64,000 bases of DNA from JBGQMW01 sp963769845 (GTDB taxonomy: Archaea; Thermoproteota; Bathyarchaeia; Bathyarchaeales; Bathycorpusculaceae), in NCBI GenBank assembly GCA_963769845.1, contig CAVYNL010000033.1, forward strand, positions 80,190 to 144,189. Reading direction: 5' to 3'. The stretch's first letter is position 1; each line of letters starts with the position of its first letter. A program made the position numbers and the translations under genes. The notes beneath the pieces were generated by a model, which saw only the letters and a list, made by a program, of their open reading frames with translations, ran no database searches and was not told the origin of the DNA. This document shows, piece after piece, positions 25,464 to 34,512 of this stretch.

Positions 25464-26700
25464 TTTGCGGGGTCACCTCGGCCCGATTCTTGCAGATCAG
25501 CAACATAGCCGCTGCGGTCGGCAACTTGACTTCTTCGTTATTGTAAGGACCGTATGTTCCGTTACCCAGTCTAAATCTAGGCGCTTTGGAGACGCATATC
25601 GTTGTTGTTCCCTCTCTAAAGGCTATCGCGCTGGTGAATGGGTCGAATCTGTGAATCGTCGACGCTGGGAACTCTACTTTTTTCATGCCTGTCTTGTTGT
25701 GAAGGGTGCCTGTCAGTCGGATCAGCCGATGAATGTCTGTGGTGACTACTGTATCGACGTGGGCAGTCTTGTGTTCCAATGTGTGCTCAACTATTCTTTT
25801 CCAAGTTTCTGGGCCTAGGCCTTTTGGCTTTTTCGAGTTTGTCCTTTCTTCAAGGTTCTTCAGAATCGAGTCTTTGTTCTTGTCTATGATGCTGCCGATG
25901 TTCTTCCCTAGTCCAATGGCCGCATAGTCTTGGGGTTTTGCATCCAGTAGAAAGTCATGTATGCCTTTCGCGATGCGTCCTCGCCAGCCATGGTCTTCTA
26001 TGCTTAGAGCCTGCATGTTGTTCTCGTCGATTTTTTGAAGAACTCTGTCAAATCCCAAAGCACACACGTAGTCAACTATTTCCTTGCGTGCGAGCGCATC
26101 CATGCACTGCATTGTCTCGTCTGTTATGTGGATGTGATACCCGCGATGCCCTGAGAAGAAAACGTGTATGCTTTCTTCGGCGACGCCGAAGTCGTTGATC
26201 AGCATATCTAACAACTTGATGGTTTCTGACTTGGCGGAATCCAAACAGACCTCGCACAGCCAAGTGTTTTCGTTGAACTTTTCGCCTCCACATGCAGGAC
26301 ATCTTTCTGGTGTTATCCCTTTTCCGAAGAACCCACATTTCTCACAAGTCCATTCATCATGAGTTCTATCGCATGATGTTGGTATGTGGTCGGCATCGAT
26401 ATCGAAGATCAGGTCAGCTCCGATCCAACCCTTTGCGCTCATCTCACTGGCACCAGGTTGTTCATAGTAGGCGCTTGAGTAGTAGACATCAGAAGGGACA
26501 TCAGCTCGCAGGAAACACTCCAACTCTCGGGCACTTGTGAAACCCTTATGCCTGACCATTACTCTGTTCCTGAAAAGCAATGCGGCAAACTCACGTTTCT
26601 CAAATGATGGCGGGACACCGACCTCGTGAAAGCATTCAGTGTAGTACTTAAGAAACATGTTTTGAACGAAGTTGCAGGTAGGGGTCGACATTTCTTTCAT
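25453..26700 (-). CDS. priS: DNA primase catalytic (small) subunit
   Basis: 415-residue archaeo-eukaryotic primase. The metal-binding FDIDADH (Asp100, Asp102) and the SGHRGYHIHI nucleotide-binding motif are both present. A zinc-stem with CEKCGF, CPACGG and CEVC lies between them. LIRLTGTLHNKTG is the conserved late motif. It makes RNA/DNA primers with PriL, which is encoded 6 kb away. Its 3' end overlaps the GINS gene. The ATG is followed by another at codon 4; either could start. Confidence 0.96.
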   Translation of the reverse strand: MKEMSTPTCNFVQNMFLKYYTECFHEVGVPPSFEKREFAALLFRNRVMVRHKGFTSARELECFLRADVPSDVYYSSAYYEQPGASEMSAKGWIGADLIFDIDADHIPTSCDRTHDEWTCEKCGFFGKGITPERCPACGGEKFNENTWLCEVCLDSAKSETIKLLDMLINDFGVAEESIHVFFSGHRGYHIHITDETMQCMDALARKEIVDYVCALGFDRVLQKIDENNMQALSIEDHGWRGRIAKGIHDFLLDAKPQDYAAIGLGKNIGSIIDKNKDSILKNLEERTNSKKPKGLGPETWKRIVEHTLEHKTAHVDTVVTTDIHRLIRLTGTLHNKTGMKKVEFPASTIHRFDPFTSAIAFREGTTTICVSKAPRFRLGNGTYGPYNNEEVKLPTAAAMLLICKNRAEVTPQNVQ

Positions 26701-26944
26701 AACAGAGTCTGAACGCAGGGTATTTAGGTTTCTCTATAATGTGGTTCGAGCTGAGACTTGTTCCCAATAAGCGAGCATTGGGGAGGCAAAGTGAAGCACA
26801 ACATGAAGGCTAATTCAGCGACGCTGAGATAGCAAGGTAATCGCATCTTAACCTCAGTTGTTACCTAACAAGTTTTTTATACGTATCATCAAATTATATC
26901 ACCAGCGCCGATTAACTTACAGTCAAAGACTACGGTGATTATCG

Positions 26945-27910
26945 ATGGACCGGGTTCTAGTCACAGGCGGCTGCGGGTTCATAGGCAGTCACTTGGCGAA
27001 GGAGCTGTTTGACAGAGGGTATTTTGTAAGAATAGCTGACGTGGAATCAAAGAGCTACGTTCTGAAAGAGCATTACAGTGAGAAGCTGAGACTCGACTTG
27101 AGGGTTCTTGAAAACTGTTTGGCTGCAACAAGAGGTATTGACATGGTCTACAATCTTGCCGCAAACATGGGAGGCATAGGCTTCATCACGAAAGTCGGCG
27201 CGGAAGTAATGTACGACAACGTTCTCATAAACGCGAATATGCTTGAGGCTTCTAGACGTAACAAGGTCAAAAGATATCTCTTCAGCAGTTCTGCATGCGT
27301 TTATCCAACGTACCGACAAAAAGACCCGAACGTTAATGGGCTGAAGGAAGAAGATGCGTATCCCGCTGATCCGGACAATTTCTATGGTTGGGAAAAACTT
27401 TATTCCGAGAAAATGTGTGAAGCCTACAAACGCGACCATGGAATGAGCATTAGGGTTCTCCGTTATCATAACATCTACGGTCCTGAAGGAGTCTACAAGG
27501 GAGGAAGAGAAAAGTCACCCGCAGCACTCTGCAGAAAGGTTGCCGAGACGAAGAACCCTGGGAAAATTGTGATATGGGGAGATGGCAAACAGACTCGGAG
27601 CTACTGTTACGTAGACGACGCGGTCAAAGGAACAATAAAGCTTATGGAATCCGATTATGACAAACCCATAAACATAGGCTCCGACAGGCTTGTAACAATC
27701 GACGAACTGGCAGACATGATAACTGAAATATCTGGTAAGAAAATCATCAAGACGTACGACCACTCAGCGCCCCAAGGAGTCAGAGGTCGCAACGCCGACA
27801 TATCGCTGGCAAGGAAGATTCTCGGATGGGAGCCTACGGTTCGTCTGGGAGACGGGCTGGCTCAGACGTACAAGTGGATAGAGACGAAGGTAAAGGAAGA
27901 AAGAACTTGA
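26945..27910 (+). CDS. NAD-dependent sugar epimerase (GDP-mannose 3,5-epimerase-like)
   Basis: 321-residue extended short-chain dehydrogenase acting on a nucleotide sugar. Rossmann motif TGGCGFIGSHLA at the start, SSSACVYP, catalytic YGWEK (Tyr-x3-Lys), then YHNIYGPEGVYKGGREKSPAALCRK and WGDGKQTRSYCYVDD. The NMGGIGF and KGGREKSPAA blocks are close to those of plant GDP-mannose 3,5-epimerases, though related 4-epimerases share part of them. A TATA-like TTTATAC near 26876 precedes it. It borders a glycosyltransferase group, fitting surface-glycan synthesis. Confidence 0.9.
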   Translation: MDRVLVTGGCGFIGSHLAKELFDRGYFVRIADVESKSYVLKEHYSEKLRLDLRVLENCLAATRGIDMVYNLAANMGGIGFITKVGAEVMYDNVLINANMLEASRRNKVKRYLFSSSACVYPTYRQKDPNVNGLKEEDAYPADPDNFYGWEKLYSEKMCEAYKRDHGMSIRVLRYHNIYGPEGVYKGGREKSPAALCRKVAETKNPGKIVIWGDGKQTRSYCYVDDAVKGTIKLMESDYDKPINIGSDRLVTIDELADMITEISGKKIIKTYDHSAPQGVRGRNADISLARKILGWEPTVRLGDGLAQTYKWIETKVKEERT

Positions 27911-27925
27911 GCAAGTTTTCGAAGT

Positions 27926-28690
27926 TTAGATCTCGCGCATTTTGCGGTGTTTTCTTGTGGCCCTCACTTTCCAAGCTCTTATGACGCCTTTGTTCGACGT
28001 AAAGAAGAAAAAGTTCTCGATCGCATACAGATAGTGTCTGTTGAAGTCGATGAACCCCATGTTTTTCATTCGTCGTGCTGACGAGTATATGTAGGTGTCG
28101 AGATAGAACGCGACGTCTCCAATGTCGAGTAGTTCTTTGCCCATGAGTCCATCAGCGTTTATGTCGTCGACCATAAAGCCACCGGTTCTACCGAAATGGC
28201 CCTTTCTTACGACCAAAAAGTTGGTGCTGGTACTGAATCTTTTGAATGGTTTGGGAAGTTTGACAACAAGGTATCTGACAAGGTTGTAGATTGCGTATTC
28301 GACTTTGCCCAGAAGAGGAGCGTCAAACGGGTATCCTGGGCCGCTGAGAGCGATGAGCTCCGGGTTTTTTTCAAATTTGTCAATTATCTTTTGCAAAATG
28401 TCTTTGGGGAAAATTATGTCTGCACATGTGAAGAGTAGATAATGGCCTTTTGACATTTTTGCGCCGACGTTTCTTGAGACAAATTCGCCGTGCTCTGGAA
28501 GAATCACAACTTTTGCGTTATGCTGATGTGCGATTTCCGGGGTTTTGTCTTTGCTTCCGCCGTCGACTATTAATGTTTCAAAGCTCACTGGTGATTGCTC
28601 TTTCAGGGAGTTCAAGAGCAGACCTATATGGTTTTCTTCGTTCAGTGTAGGCACGATTATGGATATGCGAGGTTCGTCGTCAGTTCGCAA
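27926..28690 (-). CDS. Family 2 glycosyltransferase
   Basis: 254 residues with a GT-A fold: SIIVPTLNEENHIGLLLNSL, DGGSKDKTPEI, and a CADIIFP replacing the usual DxD. The C-terminal part is aromatic and basic with a short hydrophobic stretch (YAIYNLVRYLVV), suggesting membrane association. It overlaps the upstream GT4 gene by 11 bases and probably adds a sugar to a lipid-linked or surface glycan. The donor sugar cannot be told. Confidence 0.88.
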   Translation of the reverse strand: MRTDDEPRISIIVPTLNEENHIGLLLNSLKEQSPVSFETLIVDGGSKDKTPEIAHQHNAKVVILPEHGEFVSRNVGAKMSKGHYLLFTCADIIFPKDILQKIIDKFEKNPELIALSGPGYPFDAPLLGKVEYAIYNLVRYLVVKLPKPFKRFSTSTNFLVVRKGHFGRTGGFMVDDINADGLMGKELLDIGDVAFYLDTYIYSSARRMKNMGFIDFNRHYLYAIENFFFFTSNKGVIRAWKVRATRKHRKMREI

Positions 28691-29837
28691 CTCTCTCGAC
28701 CACTTCAGCTAATCTTCTCATGAAAACTGTTCTATCAAACTTTTTCGATCGGTATGAAGCTTTCGCTGCTATCCTGCTTCTCAATCCTTCGTCTGTGACT
28801 AACATGTCGATGTAGTTTGCTGCTTCAGCAGGGGTTGCGTATGAGAAGCCATATGCGCCTTGCCTTGTGTCGAGTATGTCTGTCCATGGGCCGCCTGATC
28901 GATGTACTACGGGAACGCATCCTGAAGCCATTGCTTCAACAACTGAAATTCCGAAATGGTCGAAGGGCATTATGTGAAGATATACTTTTGCATTTGCGAG
29001 AATTCCCTTGAGTTCAGTAAAGGGCACGTTCTTGAGTAGTGTTATCTTGTCTTCCACGTGGAACGCGTGCATGTTTTCTTCTAGTTTTTGTATTGTAGGT
29101 ATGGAGTATTCGTCTGTTTTGCCTATCACTATGAACGTGGCCGCCTTTGTCTGTTGTGCTATTAGTGGCAGTTGTTCAAGATGTCTTTTCGGTGTGTAGC
29201 TTGCAACAACTGCGACTAGGTTGTCCCTTTTTTGGGTATTGAAGCTTTTCGATGAGAAGGCGCTTATGTCGACTGGGGGATAAATGACAACTGTGTCGCG
29301 GTTTAGGGTGGCTTTTACTATTCCTTGCATGAATTTGGAGTTTGTGATCAAGAGTCTACTGGGGGCGATCTTGTCGCAGGTTGAGGCGATTAGATTGTAC
29401 AGAGGGGCTAGTCCCCGCCACGTAGATGAGTGTGTGAAGGCTGGTACCTGCGAGAATTCTAAGGCTGCCCTCAATGGAAAGTGAATGTATGTTATGTCAG
29501 CGACGGAGTTTATGACATCACCGAATGTGTTTAGTGTCAGGTCTTGCTTGATTTTCGACCTGTTAAGCAAAAGTTGCATTGTGTAAGCCAAGAAATAGGT
29601 TGACGCCACTGGTATGCTCTTGAGCCTTTGGGAGAGGAGTTGGGATGTGGCGTAGATTTCTTTGTCGGGCATGGTCGTTTGTCCGAATTTGCTTTGAAGA
29701 AAAGCCCAGTTTGTTCTTTCAACTGTGACTAAGGTGACTTGATGTCCGCGTGTTTTCAGTGCTTCTATGGCGGCTATGCAGAGTCTTTCGGCTCCGCCAG
29801 CTGGATTGAGGCTGTGATGGATCACTGCGATTCTCAT
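28680..29837 (-). CDS. Family 4 glycosyltransferase (Alg2/Alg11-like)
   Basis: 385 residues with GT-B fold. N-terminal HHSLNPAGGAERLCIAAIEAL is the acceptor-side Gly-rich loop; the C-terminal domain holds FDHFGISVVEAMASGCVPVV, the EX7E-type donor motif typical of mannosyltransferases such as Alg11. Likely adds a sugar to dolichyl-linked oligosaccharide at the cytoplasmic face. It is in one operon with the downstream GT2 and upstream DUF2079 protein. Confidence 0.88.
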   Translation of the reverse strand: MRIAVIHHSLNPAGGAERLCIAAIEALKTRGHQVTLVTVERTNWAFLQSKFGQTTMPDKEIYATSQLLSQRLKSIPVASTYFLAYTMQLLLNRSKIKQDLTLNTFGDVINSVADITYIHFPLRAALEFSQVPAFTHSSTWRGLAPLYNLIASTCDKIAPSRLLITNSKFMQGIVKATLNRDTVVIYPPVDISAFSSKSFNTQKRDNLVAVVASYTPKRHLEQLPLIAQQTKAATFIVIGKTDEYSIPTIQKLEENMHAFHVEDKITLLKNVPFTELKGILANAKVYLHIMPFDHFGISVVEAMASGCVPVVHRSGGPWTDILDTRQGAYGFSYATPAEAANYIDMLVTDEGLRSRIAAKASYRSKKFDRTVFMRRLAEVVERVAN

Positions 29838-29909
29838 CGGTTTCCCTTTGGACGGTTCTAGTATCGATTTCTTCGCATAATAACAGTTTTGTCCGGTTCC
29901 GTTGTTGGG

Positions 29910-31577
29910 CTAGGATTTGCGACGGTAAAGGAGTATGGTGTTGTCGTCTCTGGAGGCTAGAAGGTTGAAGTTGGGTTTGACTGCTAACATCGAGAGTACA
30001 AGTTCTGTCGAAACCGAGTCTGTCTCTTTGTCAACCAGGATGTATTCTACTTTGTCGATTGTCTTATTGACGAAGTCTATGGCAAGGTTGCGAATGCCGC
30101 TGTCAAGGAATATGACTGGCACGACGTATGCGTCGACTCTGTGGGAAACGTATGGGAATATGTTGTTTTGGGTTAGAATTGAAGCGTTAGGAGGCACAAG
30201 GTTTATGGTTTCGCTGAGGAGTCGTCCATGGTTACCTGCAGAAATTGAAAAGTAGTCTGGATAGAGAAAGCCGGGTATCGGCGACATGGGACTAACTATG
30301 AGAAAGAAGATGAGACTTGCGGTCGCTATATAACTGATGCGCGTGCTTTTTTTCAGAAAACTGGAAATCCCCTTCTGTGGCGGGTCTTTTCTTTGGTACT
30401 TTGCAAAACCGAATGTCGCCGCAGCAAAGATGAATGAGACTACGTAGGTTTCGTACTGGTGTCCAAGAACGTGGTGCGCCTGGGTTTGTGACAACAGGGA
30501 AAAGCCAAACCAAGGTATTGCTGGGATAAGTGCCGAGGGGGCTCTGAATGAAAAGAATGCAAGTGGGCCGAAGAGGAGCAGTAGGTATAGTAGTTTTATT
30601 TGACCGTCGTATGCGAGGGCTTGAATGGCGTTCAAAGGCCTTAGGAAGATCAAAAAGGGTATTTCCATGGGACTTTTTGCTCCGAGGATTGAGAAATTGG
30701 GTGCTCCCAAGAATTCTGAGAGGGCTGCAGGGTTTGTTGGGAAGAAGGTGTCCCGTTGCCATAGTGTGAACCAGTACCAAGCAGCGCTCACTGTCATTGT
30801 GAGAACCGGGATCAGGAGCATCATAATCTGCGGTTCCTTTCCTCGGATTGTGGAGGCTATTTGTGACCTGTATTTCCATGCGATGTAGATGCCCATGGCG
30901 AATGTAGCCCACGCGGCGTGTTCTTCGCATGAAAGTGAGAGAAGAATGAAGAGAAAGTATCGGGGCCAATTTTCCTTCGTTAAGTAGTAGATTGTGAAAG
31001 AAAAGAACAAGGGAAGGAAGGATTGTACGTGGAAGTCGTAGAAGTTCACGTACTGCGTGGCAGGATATATCAGGTAGGCTGCGGCGAATGTTAGGCCTAC
31101 AACTCTGCCGCCCGCATGTTCTTTTGCCAGCTTGTAGATCGGGACAGCGGCAAGGGGAAGGATGAATGACTGGAGCACGAGCAGGGTTTCCGGTCTTGTA
31201 GCTACCCAGTAGAAGGGCAGGACGAAGAATAGTATTGGGCTGAAATGGACGCCGAAGAAGCTGCCGCTTGGGTTTATGAAGAGCTCGCAGGTGTGGTAGA
31301 GGAATTTGTTGGCGTTCAGTGTTGTCCATAGTGATTGGGTGAAGATTCCGAGGTCCCAGGCGCGTGCTTGGAAGGCATCATATCTGAGTATTGTTAGGGC
31401 TGAGAAGATTATTCCGTAGATTAGGATTGAAACATATAGGATTATCGTGCTGCGTTCCATTTTGCCGAGCTGGACGGTTAGCCATTTTTCATGTTGTTTC
31501 AGAGACGGTGGTCCTGAGGTGCTGTCTGCTTTCAATTTTTGTGTCCGCCTAGGCAGTATGTCTGATGTTGTAGTCAC
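29910..31577 (-). CDS. DUF2079 polytopic membrane protein
   Basis: 555 residues with about 11-12 hydrophobic segments after a 45-residue hydrophilic N-terminus. The early WDLGIFTQSLW and HFSPILFFVLPFYW stretches are the hallmark of DUF2079 proteins, which resemble GT-C glycosyltransferases or lipid-linked sugar enzymes. The C-terminal 130 residues are soluble and presumably extracytoplasmic. The neighbours (GT4, GT2, a Dol-P-Man synthase type GT2) support a glycosylation role, though no biochemical activity is established for the family to my knowledge. Confidence 0.83.
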   Translation of the reverse strand: MTTTSDILPRRTQKLKADSTSGPPSLKQHEKWLTVQLGKMERSTIILYVSILIYGIIFSALTILRYDAFQARAWDLGIFTQSLWTTLNANKFLYHTCELFINPSGSFFGVHFSPILFFVLPFYWVATRPETLLVLQSFILPLAAVPIYKLAKEHAGGRVVGLTFAAAYLIYPATQYVNFYDFHVQSFLPLFFSFTIYYLTKENWPRYFLFILLSLSCEEHAAWATFAMGIYIAWKYRSQIASTIRGKEPQIMMLLIPVLTMTVSAAWYWFTLWQRDTFFPTNPAALSEFLGAPNFSILGAKSPMEIPFLIFLRPLNAIQALAYDGQIKLLYLLLLFGPLAFFSFRAPSALIPAIPWFGFSLLSQTQAHHVLGHQYETYVVSFIFAAATFGFAKYQRKDPPQKGISSFLKKSTRISYIATASLIFFLIVSPMSPIPGFLYPDYFSISAGNHGRLLSETINLVPPNASILTQNNIFPYVSHRVDAYVVPVIFLDSGIRNLAIDFVNKTIDKVEYILVDKETDSVSTELVLSMLAVKPNFNLLASRDDNTILLYRRKS

Positions 31578-31638
31578 ATCTCTTCCTGTTGGTTAGAAGC
31601 ATTCTGTCAGAGGATGTATTTGGCTTTTGCTTGGGTAC

Positions 31639-32379
31639 TCAGTATTTTCGGTTGAGGTTGAAAATGTAGGTCAGGAAGTCTCTTACTTCGTTGATGGAGA
31701 GTTTGGATTTGCCTTTCTTTCTGTTGACGAAGATTATTGGCACGTCTTTTATTTTGTAGCCACGTCTGTTTGCTTGTCTTATCGTTTCTATTTGTATTTC
31801 GTAGGTTTGGCTGTGCAGGTCGTTTATAATGCCTTTGACCAGTCTTGTAGAGTAGCATCGCATTCCGCTGGTGTAGTCGGATATGTCTGCGTCGATTCTG
31901 AGTTTTGTGATGAAGTTGGCTATCTTGCTTATTGCGAAGCGGCCTATGCCCCATCCTATGGCGCCTCCGCCGTTGCGGTATCTGCTTCCGACGACGAGGT
32001 CGCATCCTTGTCGGACGGGGGCTATGAGTTTTGCGATTTCTTTGGGGTTGTGGGAGTAATCCGCGTCCATGGTGATTATGTATTTGGGCGGGTTTTTGAG
32101 TGATAAGAAGATTTTGAAGCCGTCGGTTATGGCGGTTCCGAGGCCGGATTTTCTTTTTCTTACGAGGAGTAGGACGTTGGTGTATTGTTTTTGGAGTTTT
32201 CTTATGAGGTCTGCCGTACCGTCGGGGCTGGAGTCGTCTATGACGAGGATTGAGGTGTCTAAGTCTAGGCTTTCCAGTTCGGGGATGAGTCTTCCAACGT
32301 TGTCTGCTTCGCAGTATGTTGGGAGGATTATCCCGATGTCAGAATGTACGTGGGGGTTTCCTTCTACTGGAAAGTCCAT
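31639..32379 (-). CDS. Dolichyl-phosphate mannose synthase-like GT2
   Basis: 246-residue GT-A enzyme related to DPM1. Motifs: IGIILPTYCEADNVGRLI, VIDDSSPDGTADLI, MDADYSHNPKEI (DxD-type metal site), VVGSRYRNGG and the C-terminal NRKKGKSKLS. It lacks C-terminal transmembrane helices, like DPM1 of higher eukaryotes. It would transfer mannose (or glucose) from a nucleotide to polyprenyl phosphate, feeding the DUF2079-type transferase. The frame extends upstream to 33042 across priL, but only the ATG at 32379 gives family sequence, with GGTGG just before it. Confidence 0.9.
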   Translation of the reverse strand: MDFPVEGNPHVHSDIGIILPTYCEADNVGRLIPELESLDLDTSILVIDDSSPDGTADLIRKLQKQYTNVLLLVRKRKSGLGTAITDGFKIFLSLKNPPKYIITMDADYSHNPKEIAKLIAPVRQGCDLVVGSRYRNGGGAIGWGIGRFAISKIANFITKLRIDADISDYTSGMRCYSTRLVKGIINDLHSQTYEIQIETIRQANRRGYKIKDVPIIFVNRKKGKSKLSINEVRDFLTYIFNLNRKY

Positions 32380-32468
32380 CGGGGGAGTGCCACCTTTGGG
32401 TAATAGCGTTAGTTTATGCTTGTTCTGCATATAAAGCCTGCTACTTAGAAATCCTTTTCCTTGGGGGT

Positions 32469-33512
32469 CTACCTTGTTCTTCTGAGTTTTATTCGGTAGT
32501 AGGTTAGTGGGTGGTTGATTTCTCGGCAGAGGTCGTCGGGGTTTATGCATACGCTGTGGGTTTTGAGGGTGTCGCATCTTGGGGGTATATAGCGTGTGCG
32601 GGAGCCTCTGTCTCCGGCTATGTGTTCGACTTGGTATCTTGTTAGTCTTTCGTTGAAGTCGGAGATGTTCTTGAACAGGGCGATTACGTCGTCTGGTGGC
32701 ATGCCTATGTTTACGAGGAACGACGTTAGCGTGAATCGGCCTATGTGGGAGAGGTGGCGTCCGGATGTGAAGGCGGCGTACAGTGCGTTTATGCATGGGG
32801 GGAAGGCGTTTTGTGCTATGATTTTGGGGAGGCCTTCCATTTCGGTTTGGCCTATTTTTTCGACTGCTAGTTTTTTGATTTTGTCGGCTGTTTCCGTTAT
32901 TTTCGGTGGGAATTTTGGTAGGTCTTTGGTTTCGAGTCTTTTTTCGATGTGTTTGCGGACTTCTTCGCTGAGGAGTCTTGCGGTTTCGTTTTTGGTGAGG
33001 TAGACTTTGCCTTTTGTGAGGAGGCGGTTGACGAGTTTCCATTTTTTGTCTCTTAGGTGTGTTGTGTTTCTGAGGTAGTCGGTGAAGTTGAGTGCGTATT
33101 CGTGGGGGATTTTGGGGTCGGTGTTTGATGTGAGGCTCCAGCCCATTTCGTGTGCGATGGCCAGGAATCTTTCTTTGGGTTCAAGTTGGAGGTCTTGGTA
33201 GGTTTGTTTTGCTTCTGATAGGGCGTACCGTTTTTTTATGAACTGGTTTTGGGTTGCGAGTGTGAGCATTATTGTGACTGGGAAGGAGCTGATTTCTATT
33301 TCTGGGTTTTGTGTTTTGTGGGTGACGTTCGTGTAGAGGATGGCTTCTGTTAGTCTTTCTTCTGCGCGTTGGAGGATTGTCGAGAATTCTGGACTTGTTA
33401 GGTCTTCGATTTTGAGGTTCAGGGTTTTGATGTATTCTGTGTTTTCTTTCAGAAAGGGGTATTTCGCGAGGTCATTTTTGGTGAATTTTACGCGGGGTGT
33501 TGGGTTTTTCAT
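32469..33512 (-). CDS. priL: DNA primase large subunit
   Basis: 347 residues. The helical N-terminal half is followed by the Fe-S domain, whose four cysteines are seen in AFPPCINALY, PPRCDTLKTHSVC and PDDLC, as in archaeal/eukaryotic PriL. It regulates primer synthesis by PriS. ATG 33512 follows the PCNA stop by one base (TAAaATG); a start five codons earlier would overlap PCNA. PCNA and PriL are thus in one operon. Coding strand rich in A and C. Confidence 0.92.
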   Translation of the reverse strand: MKNPTPRVKFTKNDLAKYPFLKENTEYIKTLNLKIEDLTSPEFSTILQRAEERLTEAILYTNVTHKTQNPEIEISSFPVTIMLTLATQNQFIKKRYALSEAKQTYQDLQLEPKERFLAIAHEMGWSLTSNTDPKIPHEYALNFTDYLRNTTHLRDKKWKLVNRLLTKGKVYLTKNETARLLSEEVRKHIEKRLETKDLPKFPPKITETADKIKKLAVEKIGQTEMEGLPKIIAQNAFPPCINALYAAFTSGRHLSHIGRFTLTSFLVNIGMPPDDVIALFKNISDFNERLTRYQVEHIAGDRGSRTRYIPPRCDTLKTHSVCINPDDLCREINHPLTYYRIKLRRTR

Positions 33513-33513
33513 T

Positions 33514-34269
33514 TTATTCTGTTTCAATCCGTGGGGCGAGGTAGAACGTGAGTTTTCCTTCTTTGGCTTGTTGGAAGTCGAGTTTGATGGGCATGTCAGA
33601 TGAGAATTCGAGTGTGGCTATGTCGCTTGTTTGGCTGGCAGCTTTGATAATTTCGGTTAGGTAGCTGAGGCTGAAGGTGGCTTTTTGGGGTTCTTTGGCT
33701 TCAAGTTCGAGGAGGGCGTCGCTTCCTTTTTGGAGGGTTATTATTGCGCCCATGAGGTCGCCTGACGCGTTAAAGACCACTTTTTCGGAGTCGGCTTCGA
33801 CTTTGACGTGGTCGCTGACGAGCTGTGCGTCTTCTATGGCTTGGCTGAGGCCGTCGGTCGTGGCTTTGATTTTTACGTTGAAGGTGATTTTGGGGGTTGG
33901 GACTTCTTCTTCTGAGGCTTCGAGGGTGGGCATGGTGAAGTTGCGGGTATATTTGCCGGATATTTTGACTTGGAGTTTGCCTGTCTTATCATCTAGTGCA
34001 AGTTCCAGGGTTTCGTCTTTGCCGCTTCTCTTGATCAGTTTGAGGAGTTCGGTGATGTTTATGCACATTTTTGTGGGTTCTGTGCACTCGTATTCTTCAA
34101 AAGCGGTTTTTGGCCATTCGAAGTCGATCATGGCCACGCGTGAGGGGTCCATCGCTCGTAGTTTTAGGCCTTCGGGGTCGAGCTTGAAAGTGGCCTCGTC
34201 TACAAGGATGGAGATCGACGTGATCATGTCTCTGAAGGGTTTCGCATCGCCTACTTTAATCTTGAACAC
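33514..34269 (-). CDS. pcn: PCNA sliding clamp
   Basis: 251-residue DNA polymerase sliding clamp. The order VFKIKVGDAKPFRDMI, SILVDEATFKLDPEGLKLRAMDPSRVAMIDFEW and the C-terminal LTFYLAPRIETE is standard; the LAPR.E end corresponds to the client-binding C-tail. The GTG at 34269 is favoured because GGTGA lies 5 bases before it and the protein then begins MFK like its homologues; a GTG three codons earlier is possible. TTAATATG near 34322 is a plausible TATA box. It leads the pcn-priL operon. Confidence 0.95.
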   Translation of the reverse strand: MFKIKVGDAKPFRDMITSISILVDEATFKLDPEGLKLRAMDPSRVAMIDFEWPKTAFEEYECTEPTKMCINITELLKLIKRSGKDETLELALDDKTGKLQVKISGKYTRNFTMPTLEASEEEVPTPKITFNVKIKATTDGLSQAIEDAQLVSDHVKVEADSEKVVFNASGDLMGAIITLQKGSDALLELEAKEPQKATFSLSYLTEIIKAASQTSDIATLEFSSDMPIKLDFQQAKEGKLTFYLAPRIETE

Positions 34270-34472
34270 TGATGTCACCTGTGAGCAATTGATTTTGCTT
34301 AGTTGTTATTGAAGATTAGACATATTAATCTTGAGCTTGCGCACGTTACCAGCTGTCGGAGCATGGTGCATGATGAAATTGAGCTCTTCATTCTTGCTTT
34401 CAAATGACGACCCAAAGAAAATCTCTTTGAGCAGTCAATTCCATACTACGCAGGCAAAGTGCCTGAGGTCTC

Positions 34473-34512
34473 AATTGACAACTCAAAAACTTCTGTTATT
34501 GGGTTGTCAATT
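34473..34512. repeat. 10-base inverted repeat at the end of the Mrp ATPase gene
   Basis: AATTGACAAC (34473-34482) and GTTGTCAATT (34503-34512) are perfect complements separated by 20 bases. The right arm overlaps the stop codon of the Mrp-type gene. On the minus strand the stem follows that gene, so a 3'-end or RNA-processing hairpin is possible; it could equally be an operator before pcn. The remaining 34280-34472 gap shows only the pcn promoter. Confidence 0.4.

Noticed and set aside
25405..25818. 137-codon plus-strand frame opposite priS
   Set aside because: Antisense of a clearly functional priS/GINS overlap; no ribosome-binding site.
30292..31329. 345-codon minus-strand frame within the DUF2079 gene
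   Set aside because: Low-complexity Arg/Pro/His peptide; the DUF2079 frame is hydrophobic and family-like.
32380..33042. N-terminal extension of the DPM1-like frame
   Set aside because: Antiphase shadow of priL; the true start at 32379 has a ribosome-binding site and matches DPM1.
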